DNA from: Streptomyces sp. ISL-87
Lineage (GTDB): Bacteria; Actinomycetota; Actinomycetes; Streptomycetales; Streptomycetaceae
Direction: 5' to 3'
Assembly (NCBI RefSeq): GCF_018614095.1
Contig: NZ_JAGGOY010000088.1
Location: forward strand, 1 to 54,430
DNA: 54,430 bases
Below the pieces are notes generated by a model. That model searched no databases. It was given only the letters and a program-made list of their open reading frames with translations, and had not been told where the DNA came from. This document shows positions 33,644 to 41,921 of this stretch, in pieces. The stretch's first letter is position 1. Each line of letters starts with the position of its first letter. The translations under genes were made by a program, and so were the position numbers.

Positions 33644-33883
33644 TCAGGAGTCCGTGCCCGGCCTGTCCACCAGCTCGATCTGGTCCACCGCGTTGCACCA
33701 GCGGCAGCGGACCGACTCGATGGTCTCATTGACCACCTCGCGCTCCTCGACCTTGGGCTCCCCGGCGAGGTCCAGGTGGACGTACTCCACGACCTTCGAC
33801 GAACGGGTGACGTCGAACCGCGTGAGGTTGCCGCACAGGGTGCAGCGCCACCGGGTCGTGTCGGTCGGCAGGGGAACCGTCAT
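33644..33883 (-). CDS. Zinc-ribbon hypothetical protein
   Basis: A 79-residue protein. Two CxxC pairs, RCTLCGN near residue 14 and RCRWCNAV near residue 60, form a likely zinc ribbon. Between them are an FDVTRSSKVVEYVHLDL beta segment and an acidic linker. The function is unknown; a nucleic-acid or protein-binding adaptor is possible. The ATG at 33883 (MTVPLPTD) is chosen because the purine-rich GAAGGAGAGAGCGGCC precedes it. It lies 43 bases upstream of the NYN-domain gene and is probably co-transcribed with it. Confidence 0.75.
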   Translation of the reverse strand: MTVPLPTDTTRWRCTLCGNLTRFDVTRSSKVVEYVHLDLAGEPKVEEREVVNETIESVRCRWCNAVDQIELVDRPGTDS

Positions 33884-34015
33884 CAGGCCGCTCTCTCCTT
33901 CGTACCTTCGTAGCTCATTCAATTAAAGCCGTCCGCGCACGCCTTCCGCAGCCTCCACGGACGCAGGCACGTAACCCTACGGCCTGCCACCGCCGCCGGT
34001 GGGGCGGCTTGCGTC

Positions 34016-34750
34016 ATGCTCGGTCGCATGATCGTAAGGTGGCGGGCCGTACGCGAGGCCGCCCGGGGCCCGGTGGTCACCCATGCGCTGATCGCCGGCT
34101 GCTGCGTGGTGTTCCTGCTCGGCCCGGCTTCGGGCATGAACCCGTCCTACGGGACGGGCGAGCAGCTGCTGACCTCCGGGACGGCGTACTTCCGGCGCTG
34201 GGGCGTGGTCCCGGACGTCCTCTTCTCGGGATCCGCACGCGCCCTCCTCACCCCGCTGACGGCGCTGTTCGTCCACGGCAGCTGGCTGCACCTGCTGGGC
34301 AACATGCTCTTCCTCTACGTCTTCGGCGCGATGGCGGAGGAGCGGATGGGCCGGCTGGAGTTCCTGTGCTTCTACGTCTGTACGGGCTACCTGGCGCTGG
34401 CGGCGTACGCCTCGGCCCACGCCACCTCCGCCCAGACCCTGGTCGGTGCCTCGGGGGCGATCTCGGCGGTCCTGGGGGCGTTCCTGTGCCTGTTCCCGCG
34501 GGCGCGGGTGACGAGCCTGTTCCCGTTCCTGTTCTTCCTGCCGCTGCGGTTCCCGGCGTGGATCGTGCTGCTGTTCTGGTTCGCCCTCCAGTGGCTGGCG
34601 GCGCACCGCGCGGAAAGCGGCCCCGGGGTGGCGTACCTCGCCCACCTGGTGGGGTTCTCGCTCGGCTTCCTCTACGCCTGGGTGCGGTATCGCCGTGCGA
34701 CTAGAGTGAGGCGACCAGCGACGGCCAGCGAGGGAGACAGCCAACCGTGA
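34016..34750 (+). CDS. Rhomboid-family intramembrane serine protease
   Basis: A 244-residue polytopic protein with about six transmembrane helices. The rhomboid hallmarks are HGSWLHLLGNMLFLYVFG (helix 2, with the HxxxN element), the catalytic serine in VGASGAISAVLG (about residue 150) and the catalytic histidine in AYLAHLVGFSLGFL (about 216). It cleaves transmembrane substrates within the bilayer. The start is uncertain: ATG 34016 or ATG 34028 four codons later. The stop overlaps the next gene's GTG by four bases, so the two proteins are co-translated. Confidence 0.9.
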   Translation: MLGRMIVRWRAVREAARGPVVTHALIAGCCVVFLLGPASGMNPSYGTGEQLLTSGTAYFRRWGVVPDVLFSGSARALLTPLTALFVHGSWLHLLGNMLFLYVFGAMAEERMGRLEFLCFYVCTGYLALAAYASAHATSAQTLVGASGAISAVLGAFLCLFPRARVTSLFPFLFFLPLRFPAWIVLLFWFALQWLAAHRAESGPGVAYLAHLVGFSLGFLYAWVRYRRATRVRRPATASEGDSQP

Positions 34751-35028
34751 TCACCGCGATCGTGCTCATCAAGACCAGCGTGGACCGCATCCCCGAGATC
34801 GCCGAGTCCATCGCCGCGCTGGAAAGTGTCAGTGAGGTCTACTCCGTCACGGGGACGTACGACCTGATCGCCCTGGTCCGCGTGGCCCGCCACGAGAACC
34901 TGGCGGACATCATCCCGGGCCGCATCAGCAAGATCCCCGGCGTCGAGGCGACGGACACGCACGTCGCGTTCCGTACCTACTCCCAGCACGACCTGGAAGC
35001 CGCCTTCGCCATCGGCCTCGACGCGTAG
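34747..35028 (+). CDS. Lrp/AsnC ligand-binding (RAM) domain protein without a DNA-binding domain
   Basis: A 93-residue protein consisting only of the AsnC_trans_reg/RAM fold: ITAIVLIKTSVDRIPEIAES, the VTGTYDLIALVRV core and a C-terminal EATDTHVAFRTYS strand. Full Lrp regulators have an extra N-terminal helix-turn-helix, which is absent here and could not be encoded upstream because the rhomboid gene ends at the start codon. Such stand-alone RAM proteins form oligomers that bind amino acids and can modify other regulators. Starts in the GTGA overlap. Confidence 0.88.
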   Translation: MITAIVLIKTSVDRIPEIAESIAALESVSEVYSVTGTYDLIALVRVARHENLADIIPGRISKIPGVEATDTHVAFRTYSQHDLEAAFAIGLDA

Positions 35029-35065
35029 CCGCTCGGGCCGGCCGGCGGGCCGGCCGGGCACGATC

Positions 35066-35087
35066 CAGCCGCGCCGGCGTTCGAGGC
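35066..35087. repeat. Dispersed repeat, copy 6
   Basis: CAGCCGCGCCGGCGTTCGAGGC, forward orientation, between the convergent RAM-domain gene and the cysteine-desulfurase-like gene. It is followed by GCTGAGGGTCCCGCCGGACGC, similar to the outer arm of the 22910-23043 palindrome. Confidence 0.7.
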
Positions 35088-35107
35088 GCTGAGGGTCCCG
35101 CCGGACG

Positions 35108-36529
35108 CTACACGGCGGGGACGCAGCGGCCTTCCTCCGTGCGGTACTGCCACTTGGCGCCGTCCGCGACCAGCTCCCGCACCGCCCGTACGAAGCGCTC
35201 GACGTGCTCGTCAGGGGTACCGGCCCCGAAGCTGACGCGGATCGCGTTCAGCGAGCGCTCCCCCGGCACGGCCTCGGGCGCCCCGCACTCGCCCGGCTCC
35301 TGCGGCTCGCTGCCCAGCAGGGTGCGGACCAGCGGGTGCGCGCAGAACAGGCCGTCCCGGACCCCGATGCCGTACTCCGCCGACAGCGCCGCCGCGAAGT
35401 GGGAGCTGTTCCAGCCGTCCACCACGAACGAGATGACCCCGACCCGCGGCGCGTCGTCGCCGAAGAGGGACAGGACGCGGACCTCCGGCACCGAGGCCAG
35501 ACCCTCGCGGACCTTCGCGATGAGCCGCCGCTCACGGGCCACCAGGTTCTCGAAGCCCGCATCCGCCAGCGCCCGGCAGGCCGACGCGATGGAGTAGACG
35601 CCGATCACGTTCGGGGAGCCGGCCTCGTGACGGGCGGCCGTGGTGTGCCAGTCGACGTCCACGCCGCCGTCCTCGCGCCGGGCCACCTTGCGGGAGGCGC
35701 CGCCGCCCGCCAGGTACGGCTGCGCCGCCTGGAGCCAGTCCGCCCGGCCGGCCAGCACGCCCGAGCCGAACGGCGCGTACAGCTTGTGCCCCGAGAAGGC
35801 GACCCAGTCCACGTCCAGCTCCCGCACCGAGACCGGATGGTGCGGCGCCAGCTGGGCGGCGTCCAGCACGATCCGCGCGCCGTGGGCGTGGGCGGCGGCG
35901 GCGAGCTCCTTCACCGGCCACAGCTCACCGGTGACATTGGACGCCCCGGTGACGCAGACCAGCGCCGGGCCGTAGCCCCCTTCAATCGGTGCAGTGCGGT
36001 CGGCCAGCGCCCGCTCCAGCGTCTCGACGGCCTGGGCCGGGGTCCGCGGCGCGTTGAGGTAGGTGACCCGCGCGTTCACCCACGGCAGCAGCGAGGCGTG
36101 GTGCTCGGTCTCGAACACGAACACCTGGCAGTCGGCCGGGAGTACGGCGGCGAGCAGGTTCAGGGAGTCGGTGGTGGACCGGGTGAAGACGACCTGGTCG
36201 GCGGGGCGGCAGTCCAGGAACTCGGCGACCGTGGCCCGGCTCTGCTCGAAGAGGTCGGTGGAGAGCTGGGAGAGGTAGCCGGCGCCGCGGTGCACGCTGC
36301 CGTAGTACGGGGCGTACGCGGCCACGTCGTCCCAGACCCGTTGGAGCGCGGGGGCGCTGGCCGCGTAGTCGAGGGCCGCGTAGGTGACCTCGCCGCCGGT
36401 GACGAGCGGGACGGTGACGTCCCGGCCGAGGACCGGCAGCGGCTCGGCGCAGGCCGGGCCGTCGGTGGCGACTGCGGTGGCGGCGGCGGTGGCGGCGGCG
36501 GCGGTGGCGGCGTTCAGGGATGCGGACAT
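35108..36529 (-). CDS. Class V aminotransferase / cysteine-desulfurase-like enzyme, SAM-riboswitch controlled
   Basis: A 473-residue PLP enzyme. The cofactor lysine is in VAFSGHKLYAPFGSG, with ETEHHASLLPW and IVLDAAQLAPHHPV upstream. A cysteine in VRDGLFCAHPLVR is placed as the persulfide cysteine of type II (SufS/CsdA-like) desulfurases. The N-terminal about 25 residues are an Ala/Thr run encoded by a GGCGGCGGT-rich stretch. The ATG at 36529 has GGGAG 8 bases upstream. The long leader contains a SAM-IV riboswitch, so the enzyme belongs to sulfur metabolism; cysteine or selenocysteine lyase activity is the likeliest, but a specialised role is possible. Confidence 0.85.
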   Translation of the reverse strand: MSASLNAATAAAATAAATAVATDGPACAEPLPVLGRDVTVPLVTGGEVTYAALDYAASAPALQRVWDDVAAYAPYYGSVHRGAGYLSQLSTDLFEQSRATVAEFLDCRPADQVVFTRSTTDSLNLLAAVLPADCQVFVFETEHHASLLPWVNARVTYLNAPRTPAQAVETLERALADRTAPIEGGYGPALVCVTGASNVTGELWPVKELAAAAHAHGARIVLDAAQLAPHHPVSVRELDVDWVAFSGHKLYAPFGSGVLAGRADWLQAAQPYLAGGGASRKVARREDGGVDVDWHTTAARHEAGSPNVIGVYSIASACRALADAGFENLVARERRLIAKVREGLASVPEVRVLSLFGDDAPRVGVISFVVDGWNSSHFAAALSAEYGIGVRDGLFCAHPLVRTLLGSEPQEPGECGAPEAVPGERSLNAIRVSFGAGTPDEHVERFVRAVRELVADGAKWQYRTEEGRCVPAV

Positions 36530-36695
36530 GGCGGTATCTCCCGGCAGGCAGGGCTGAATGGCTTCTGAGTCGCCCGTACGCGGTCTCGGCTCGGCGGCCG
36601 TCCGGGGTACGGGAAAAGCCTCGGAGTACGGGGGTTGCGTACGCGGGGCCACGGTTAGACGCAGGTACGCCGAAGTGACCCTGATCCGAGGGTTG

Positions 36696-36716
36696 AAGAA
36701 GGGGCGGAGCCGCCCT
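36696..36716 (-). terminator. Possible attenuator hairpin in the SAM leader
   Basis: On the minus strand GGGCGG and CCGCCC flank a 2-4 base loop and are followed by CTTCTTC, immediately after the stop of a six-codon ORF and about 170 bases before the gene. The stem is short, so this is tentative. Confidence 0.3.
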
Positions 36717-36735
36717 ATCGCATTCGCTTGCTCAC
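36715..36735 (-). CDS. Possible six-codon leader ORF (MSKRMR)
   Basis: GTG AGC AAG CGA ATG CGA TAG, preceded by GGAG with an 8-base spacer, lies between the SAM-IV aptamer and a small hairpin. The spacing to a ribosome binding site is ideal, but six codons can arise by chance. It may couple translation to riboswitch folding. Confidence 0.35.
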   Translation of the reverse strand: MSKRMR

Positions 36736-36774
36736 GGAAAACGCTCCTCGAGAAACCAGGACCCCTGGTGTCGA

Positions 36775-36893
36775 GGGATCCGCGCTTGCCGTAGACCTCG
36801 CTGCCTACGACCTGGTCATCACCCGGGGCACCCCGCCACGGAAGGAGGGTTGCCGGACAGCAAGCCGGGGCCTAAACGCTGTCACTCGTGACC
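36775..36893 (-). promoter_or_regulatory. SAM-IV (S-box clan) riboswitch
   Basis: Read on the minus strand the region starts GGTCACGAGTGACAGCG, continues GGCCCCGGCTTGCTGTCC, GGCAACCCTCCTTCC, GGGGTGCCCCGGGTGATGACC and ends GCAAGCGCGGATCC. These are the conserved core strings of the actinobacterial SAM-IV aptamer, including the SAM-binding GGCAACCCTCC loop. It lies in the 5' leader of the cysteine-desulfurase-like gene. A possible promoter (TTGCGC and CAGGAT on the minus strand, about 36905-36927) would start transcription at its first bases. Confidence 0.85.
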
Positions 36894-36928
36894 TGGTCTG
36901 CATCCTGCCACAAGATCTCTCACGCGCA

Positions 36929-36959
36929 AGACCCCGGTCCGCATGGTGGACCGGGGTCT
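36929..36959 (-). terminator. trpD terminator
   Basis: AGACCCCGGTCC (36929-36940) pairs perfectly with GGACCGGGGTCT (36948-36959) around a 7-base loop, 21 bases past the trpD stop on the minus strand. Confidence 0.85.
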
Positions 36960-36979
36960 CTATCATCACACCACGCCCG

Positions 36980-38044
36980 CTACGCGTTGCTTGCTGCCAC
37001 CCACCGCTCCAGCGCGGCCCGAGCCGAACCCGAGTCGATGGCTTCGGCCGCCCGGGCGATCCCGGCGGCGATCTGCTCCTCCAGCGAGCCGGTGCCCGGG
37101 TCCAGGGCCACCAGCGCGGCCGCCGAGTTCAGCAGCACCGCGTCCCGCACCGGGCCCGTCTCGCCGGCCAGCAGGCGGCGCGCGACGTCCGCGTTGTACG
37201 AGGCGTCCGCGCCGCGCAGCTCAGAGACGTCGACCAGCGCGATGCCGACGTCGCGCGGGTCGAACGCCCGCTCCTCCACCGCGCCGTCGCGCACCCACCA
37301 CACCCGGGAGGTGGCGGTGGTCGTCAGCTCGTCCAGGCCGTCGTCGCCGCGGAACACCAGCGCCGAGGAGCCGCGCGCCGCCAGGACGCCCGCCACGATG
37401 GGGGCCACCCGGGGATCCGCCACGCCCGTGGCCTGCGCCCGTACCCGCGCCGGGTTGGTCAGCGGGCCGAGGAAGTTGAAGGTGGTCCTGATGCCCAGCT
37501 CCTTGCGGGCCGCGGCCACGTGCCGCAGCGCCGGGTGGAACTTCACCGCGAAGCAGAAGGTGATGCCGGCCTCCTCCGCGACCTCGACCACCCGCGCCGG
37601 GGTGAGGTCCAGGTTGACGCCGAGCTTCTCCAGCACGTCCGAGGAACCGCTCGCGGAGGACGCCGCCCGGTTGCCGTGCTTGACCACCTTGGCGCCCGCA
37701 CCGGCCACCACGATCGACGACATCGTCGAGATGTTCACCGTCTTGGCCCCGTCGCCGCCCGTGCCGACGATGTCCACCGTCCGGCCCGGTACCTCGATCA
37801 GGTTGGCGTGCTCGTACATGGTGCGCACAAGGCCGTCGATCTCCGCGACGGTCTCACCCTTGGCCCGCAGCGCGACCATGAAGCCGGCGATCTGGGCGTC
37901 GCTGGCCTCCCCGCGCATGATGCGGTCCATGGCCCAGGCCGTGTCGTCGGCGTGCAGGTCCTGGCCGGTCAGCAGCGCCTCGAGGACTCCCGGCCAGCTG
38001 CGGGCCGCCACGCTGTCGCCGCCCGCCGGGGTCACAACGTTCAT
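36980..38044 (-). CDS. trpD: Anthranilate phosphoribosyltransferase
   Basis: A 354-residue enzyme of the nucleoside phosphorylase-like fold. Diagnostic motifs are VDIVGTGGDGAKTVNISTMSS (PRPP-binding GTGGD, near residue 94), VVKHGNRAASSASGS and TTFNFLGPLTNPAR. It attaches phosphoribose to anthranilate, the step after TrpEG, and so links functionally to the trpEG operon 25 kb away in this window. The ATG at 38044 is used. It is monocistronic with its own terminator. The diterpene cluster lies immediately upstream, in the same orientation, after a 198-base gap with no recognised signal. Confidence 0.95.
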   Translation of the reverse strand: MNVVTPAGGDSVAARSWPGVLEALLTGQDLHADDTAWAMDRIMRGEASDAQIAGFMVALRAKGETVAEIDGLVRTMYEHANLIEVPGRTVDIVGTGGDGAKTVNISTMSSIVVAGAGAKVVKHGNRAASSASGSSDVLEKLGVNLDLTPARVVEVAEEAGITFCFAVKFHPALRHVAAARKELGIRTTFNFLGPLTNPARVRAQATGVADPRVAPIVAGVLAARGSSALVFRGDDGLDELTTTATSRVWWVRDGAVEERAFDPRDVGIALVDVSELRGADASYNADVARRLLAGETGPVRDAVLLNSAAALVALDPGTGSLEEQIAAGIARAAEAIDSGSARAALERWVAASNA

Positions 38045-38242
38045 GGTCCGCTCCTGCTGCTAGTGGGGGATTCCACGTCGAATGGGAAGGCCCTCAGCCT
38101 ATCCAGCCCGCCGGGAGGTGGAGAGACCCGTCCCGAGGACCGGACACACCAGGTCAGAGGGCGGCCACGGACGGTAGGCCGGACGGGGTCCGGGGAGCGG
38201 CCGGGCCGTTCACCGCAGCCGTTCCCCCGGGCCACGTCCCGT

Positions 38243-39604
38243 TCAGCGCGGCTGGACCGTCATGGGCAGCGGTCCGGCGGTCAGGCTCATCTGCGGCCGC
38301 GGGGTGATCCGGGTGCCGGGTACGGGGCGCAGCCGCCACCGGGAGGCGATGGCGGCCAGGGCGAGGGTCGCCTCGGTCATGCCGAAGACATCGCCGATGC
38401 ACTTGCGGCTGCCCCCGCCGAAGGGCAGGTAGGACCCGCGGGTCACCTCCTTGGCCCGGGCGGGGAGCCAGCGGTCCGGGTCGAAGTGCTCCGGGCGGGC
38501 GAACAGCTCGGGGATCCGGTGGATCACGTACGGGCTGATGAGGATGTCGTCACCGGGCTGGAGCCGGCGGCCCCCGAGCTCGGTCGCCGCGGTGGTGGTC
38601 CGGGTGTAGAGCCAGGCGGGCGGGAAGAGCCGCAGCGTCTCGGTGAACACCCGCTGCGTGTAGGCCAGCTCGGGCAGGTCCGCGTACACCGGGGAACGCG
38701 ACCCCAGGACCCGGTCCACCTCCTCGTGCAGCCGCGACTCCGCCTCCGGATTCCTCGCGAGCAGGTGGAACGCCCACGTCAGTGCGCTGGCCGTGGTCTC
38801 GATGCCCGCGAGGAGCAGGGTCATGACCTGGTCGTGGATCTCCTGGTCGGAGAGCCTCTCACCGCTTTCCGGGTCCTCGGCCGCGAGAAGGGCCGAGAGG
38901 AGGTCGCCCCGGTCGCCCTCGGACACGCGGTAGTCCTCGACGATCCCGTCGATCACCTCGTGCAGCCGGGCCAGTGCCTGGGTGAACTCCCGGTTGGCCG
39001 CGGTCGGCAGCTTCGCCAGCAGGCCCGTCGGGTCGACCGCGTTGCGGTAGGCCCCGCGGACGATGACGGGCAGGCTGTGCTGGATCACCGCGACCGCGTG
39101 CGGGGCGATGTCGAGGGAGAACAGGGCCCGTGCGGTGATCCGGGCGGTCAGTGCCTGGGTCACCTCGCTGACGTCGACGACCTGCCCGGCGCTCCACCGG
39201 GCGGCCTGCGCCTCCACCTCCTCGTGCATCACCTGGGCGTACGTGGCGATCCGGGCCGGGTGGAAGGCGGGCTGGACCAGCCGGCGCTGGCGCCGGTGGT
39301 CGGCCCAGTCCGAGGTGATCAGGCCGTTGCCCAGGATGGGCCGGGCCTTCTCCTTCACCGGCCCGCCCGTGTCGAAGACGCGGGCGTTGACCAGCACCTG
39401 CTGGACGAGCTCGGGATGGCAGGGCAGGAAGGCCCGGTTGCGGCCGATCCGCAGTTCGACCAGGTCCGCGTGCCGCGACAGCGACGACAGGAAGCGAAGG
39501 GGGTTCCTGCCCATGTTCAGGGCATGGCCCAGCAGCGGGAGCGCGCCGGGCGCCTGGGCCACCCGCCACTCCCGGGTCGCCCGTGTGTCCGCCACAGTGC
39601 TCAT
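38243..39604 (-). CDS. cotB4: Cytochrome P450, CotB4-like (second hydroxylation of cyclooctatin pathway)
   Basis: A 453-residue P450. The I-helix oxygen-binding motif is LLLAGIETTASAL, the K-helix ExxR is in FTETLRLF, and the haem loop is LPFGGGSRKCIGD with the thiolate Cys near residue 402. It is about 45% alike by eye to the adjacent P450. In the known cyclooctatin pathway CotB4 adds the C-18 hydroxyl to give cyclooctatin; assignment here follows gene order. No ferredoxin or reductase is encoded in the cluster, so electrons must come from elsewhere. Its ATG overlaps the preceding P450 stop (ATGA). Confidence 0.85.
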   Translation of the reverse strand: MSTVADTRATREWRVAQAPGALPLLGHALNMGRNPLRFLSSLSRHADLVELRIGRNRAFLPCHPELVQQVLVNARVFDTGGPVKEKARPILGNGLITSDWADHRRQRRLVQPAFHPARIATYAQVMHEEVEAQAARWSAGQVVDVSEVTQALTARITARALFSLDIAPHAVAVIQHSLPVIVRGAYRNAVDPTGLLAKLPTAANREFTQALARLHEVIDGIVEDYRVSEGDRGDLLSALLAAEDPESGERLSDQEIHDQVMTLLLAGIETTASALTWAFHLLARNPEAESRLHEEVDRVLGSRSPVYADLPELAYTQRVFTETLRLFPPAWLYTRTTTAATELGGRRLQPGDDILISPYVIHRIPELFARPEHFDPDRWLPARAKEVTRGSYLPFGGGSRKCIGDVFGMTEATLALAAIASRWRLRPVPGTRITPRPQMSLTAGPLPMTVQPR

Positions 39605-41037
39605 CCGTCGGTTTCCTTACGTATCGGCTGGCGTGATTCGCACACCATGGGCAGTGGTCCGGGTTCCAGCGTGGCCTTGGGCTGCGGGCGCAGCTCCGTT
39701 CCGGGTACGGGCCGCAGCCGCCAGCGGCTCGCGATCGTGCTGACGATCAGGGCGGTCTCGGCCAGGGCCAGGACGTCCCCGATGCACTTGTGGGCGCCCG
39801 CGCCGAACGGCAGGAGGGCCCCCCGCGGGACCTCCGCCGCCCGGGGCGGGAGCCAGCGCTCCGGGTCGAAGCGCTCCGGGTCGGGGAACAGCCACGCATG
39901 GTGGTGCAGCGCGTAGGGGCTGTACATGATCATCGTTCCGGCGGCGATCCGCGTGCCGCCGATCTCGGTGTCCTCCGCGGCGACGCGCATAGACAGCCAG
40001 GACGGCGGATACAGCCGCAGGGCCTCGCTGATGACACCCCGGGTGTACGCCAGGCGCGGCAGGTCCTCGAAGGCGGCCGGGCGGCCTGCGAGCACCTCGT
40101 CGATCTCGGCGTGCATCCGCCGCTCGGCTTCGGGGTGGCGGCCCAGCAGGTGGAAGACGAAGGCGAGCGTGGAGGCGGTCGTCTCGCTGCCCGCGACGAG
40201 GAAGGTCACCACCTGGTCGAGGATCTCTCCGGCGCTCAGGCGCACTCCGGTCTGCGGGTGCTCGACGCTCAGCAGGATGGAGAGCAGGTCCGTGTCGCCG
40301 TCGGCGCCTTGCCCGCGCCGCTCGTCGATCATCTGTTCGACGATCTCCCGGAGCCTGCGGTTGGACTCGTCGTAGCGACGGTTTCCGGGCGTGGGGAGCT
40401 TCTCCATGATGCCCACGGGCGCGACCGTGCGCTTGTAGATGCCCTGGGACACCGTGCGCAGGCACTCCCGGGCCTCGTCGGCGGTGCGGTCGTCCAGCCC
40501 CGCGGAGAACAGGGTCCGGGCGGCGACCCGCATGAGCAGGACGTGCATCGCGTCGGAGACGTCCAGCACCTGTCCGGACCGCCAAGAGCCGAGGACCCGG
40601 GCGGTGTCCGCCGCCACCGCGCTGGTGTATGCGGCGATCCTCGTCTGGTGGAACGCCGGCTGGATCAGCCGGCGCTGCCGGCGGTGTTCCTCGCCCCGGG
40701 AGACCGAGAGGCTGTTCCCCAGCAGCTGCTTCGCCTTGTCGAACACACCGCCCTTGTCGAACCTGCGCGGGTTGAGCAGGACGTGGCGGACCAGGTCCGG
40801 ATGGCAGGCGAGGTAGGCCCGCTTCGGCCCGAGCCGCAGTTCCACCAGATCTCCGTGGGCCGGCAGGGACGCGAGGAAGGCCAGCGGGTTCTTCCAGAGC
40901 GCGAGGGTGTGCCCGAGCAGGGGCACGCCTCCCGGCGCCCGGCCCACGGTCCAGGTGTGCGCGGGCACTTCGGGTGCTTCGGGCGCTTCGGGCGCTTCGG
41001 GCGCGGGGGCCGAGGTCGCCGTCTCCGCGCCCTTCAC
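39601..41037 (-). CDS. cotB3: Cytochrome P450, CotB3-like (first hydroxylation of cyclooctatin pathway)
   Basis: A 478-residue P450. Motifs are FLVAGSETTASTL in the I helix, ISEALRLYPPSW (ExxR) in the K helix, and LPFGAGAHKCIGD with the haem Cys near residue 418. The first about 30 residues are a low-complexity Pro-Glu-Ala repeat encoded by a tandem 9-base unit. In the known pathway CotB3 hydroxylates C-5 of cyclooctat-9-en-7-ol. The GTG start at 41037 lies within the stop of the cyclase gene (GTGA overlap); the open frame extends upstream through the cyclase but is non-coding there. Confidence 0.86.
   Translation of the reverse strand: MKGAETATSAPAPEAPEAPEAPEVPAHTWTVGRAPGGVPLLGHTLALWKNPLAFLASLPAHGDLVELRLGPKRAYLACHPDLVRHVLLNPRRFDKGGVFDKAKQLLGNSLSVSRGEEHRRQRRLIQPAFHQTRIAAYTSAVAADTARVLGSWRSGQVLDVSDAMHVLLMRVAARTLFSAGLDDRTADEARECLRTVSQGIYKRTVAPVGIMEKLPTPGNRRYDESNRRLREIVEQMIDERRGQGADGDTDLLSILLSVEHPQTGVRLSAGEILDQVVTFLVAGSETTASTLAFVFHLLGRHPEAERRMHAEIDEVLAGRPAAFEDLPRLAYTRGVISEALRLYPPSWLSMRVAAEDTEIGGTRIAAGTMIMYSPYALHHHAWLFPDPERFDPERWLPPRAAEVPRGALLPFGAGAHKCIGDVLALAETALIVSTIASRWRLRPVPGTELRPQPKATLEPGPLPMVCESRQPIRKETDG
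40963..41003. repeat. Tandem 9-base repeat in cotB3
   Basis: About four direct copies of GCGCTTCGG (with early variants GGCACTTCGG and GTGCTTCGG). On the minus strand they encode PEAPEAPEAPEVP at the P450 N-terminus. Confidence 0.85.
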
Positions 41038-41921
41038 TGGATGAAGGAGTTGACGTTGTTGACGGCCGCCTTGTACCTCTTGTTGCTGGTCGTCCAGATG
41101 AAGTTCCCGTAGATGAGGTCCAGCATGACGTCCCGCGACAGCGGGTCGAACGCCTTGATGACGCGGGCGTCTTCCTCGATGTCCGCGAGCCGCGCGTCGA
41201 AGAATCGCCTGAACTCCCGCTCGTCGGACACGTCGCAGAGCCGGAAGCAGTTGGTGATCTGCCCGAGCGCGATCTCCCGGTCGTACGAGTAGAAGTCGTT
41301 GACTATGGCCAGTCCGCGTGTGGTCATCCGCGCCGCGAGTCCGCTCTTGGCGTGCTCCGTGAACTCCGGGTGTATGTAGATCTGGTAGGACATCTTCATC
41401 CAGAAGTCCACGCCGACGTCGGTCACCCTGTACCGGAAGTACTGCTCCGGCGACGTCGTGCAGAGCGCCCTCTTGATGTCCGAGTCCCGGAACATGTGGT
41501 CGCTCACGACGAAGGCGCGGGCCGCCTCGTAGGCGAAGGCGGCGTCCTCCGGCTCGTAGTACTTCTCGCAGACCGCCCGGATCTGCGGCAGGAACGCGTC
41601 GAAGTCGTGCAGTGCCGGGTCCATGTCGTCCCACACGAAGGTCACGCAGTTGAGGATGCAGACCGCCTTGAAGGCCTCGATGTCCTTCAAGTGGCGTGCG
41701 CTCTGGCCCCAGCGGACCACGTCCATGTACGAGATCCAGCGCTCGTCCGAGATGCTCTTCCCGAGCGGCTCCACCGCACGGTTGCAGGCGTCGATGACCT
41801 CGCGCAGCTCGCCGTCGTCGAGCTCGCACATGGTGGGCTCGTGGGGGAACTCGCGGGTGAAGAGCTCGCGGAAGCGCCGGGTGCTCTCTTCCCAGTACTG
41901 CATCATGCTGGCGGTCGTCAT
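41034..41921 (-). CDS. cotB2: Class I diterpene cyclase, CotB2-like (cyclooctat-9-en-7-ol synthase)
   Basis: A 295-residue terpene cyclase. The metal-binding motif VWDDMD is at residues 97-101 with Asp98, Asp99 and Asp101. The NSE triad VNDFYSYDRE gives Asn208, Ser212 and Glu216, the RY pair is in SNKRYK near the C-terminus, and the effector-type pair Arg165/Asp168 is in YRVTDVG. From memory of the CotB2 sequence almost every block matches (for example LNCVTFVWDDMDPALHDF, TTSPEQYFRYRVTDVGVDFW), and the aromatic pocket residues Phe95, Phe137, Phe173, Trp174 and Trp276 are all present at a constant offset of 12. The product is predicted to be cyclooctat-9-en-7-ol from GGPP. The N-terminus is about 12 residues shorter than CotB2. 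Confidence 0.93.
   Translation of the reverse strand: MTTASMMQYWEESTRRFRELFTREFPHEPTMCELDDGELREVIDACNRAVEPLGKSISDERWISYMDVVRWGQSARHLKDIEAFKAVCILNCVTFVWDDMDPALHDFDAFLPQIRAVCEKYYEPEDAAFAYEAARAFVVSDHMFRDSDIKRALCTTSPEQYFRYRVTDVGVDFWMKMSYQIYIHPEFTEHAKSGLAARMTTRGLAIVNDFYSYDREIALGQITNCFRLCDVSDEREFRRFFDARLADIEEDARVIKAFDPLSRDVMLDLIYGNFIWTTSNKRYKAAVNNVNSFIQ

Noticed and set aside
36728..39916. A 1062-codon open frame on the plus strand over trpD and the cotB4-like P450
   Set aside because: It has no domain and crosses the trpD terminator and riboswitch; the minus-strand genes carry all recognisable motifs.
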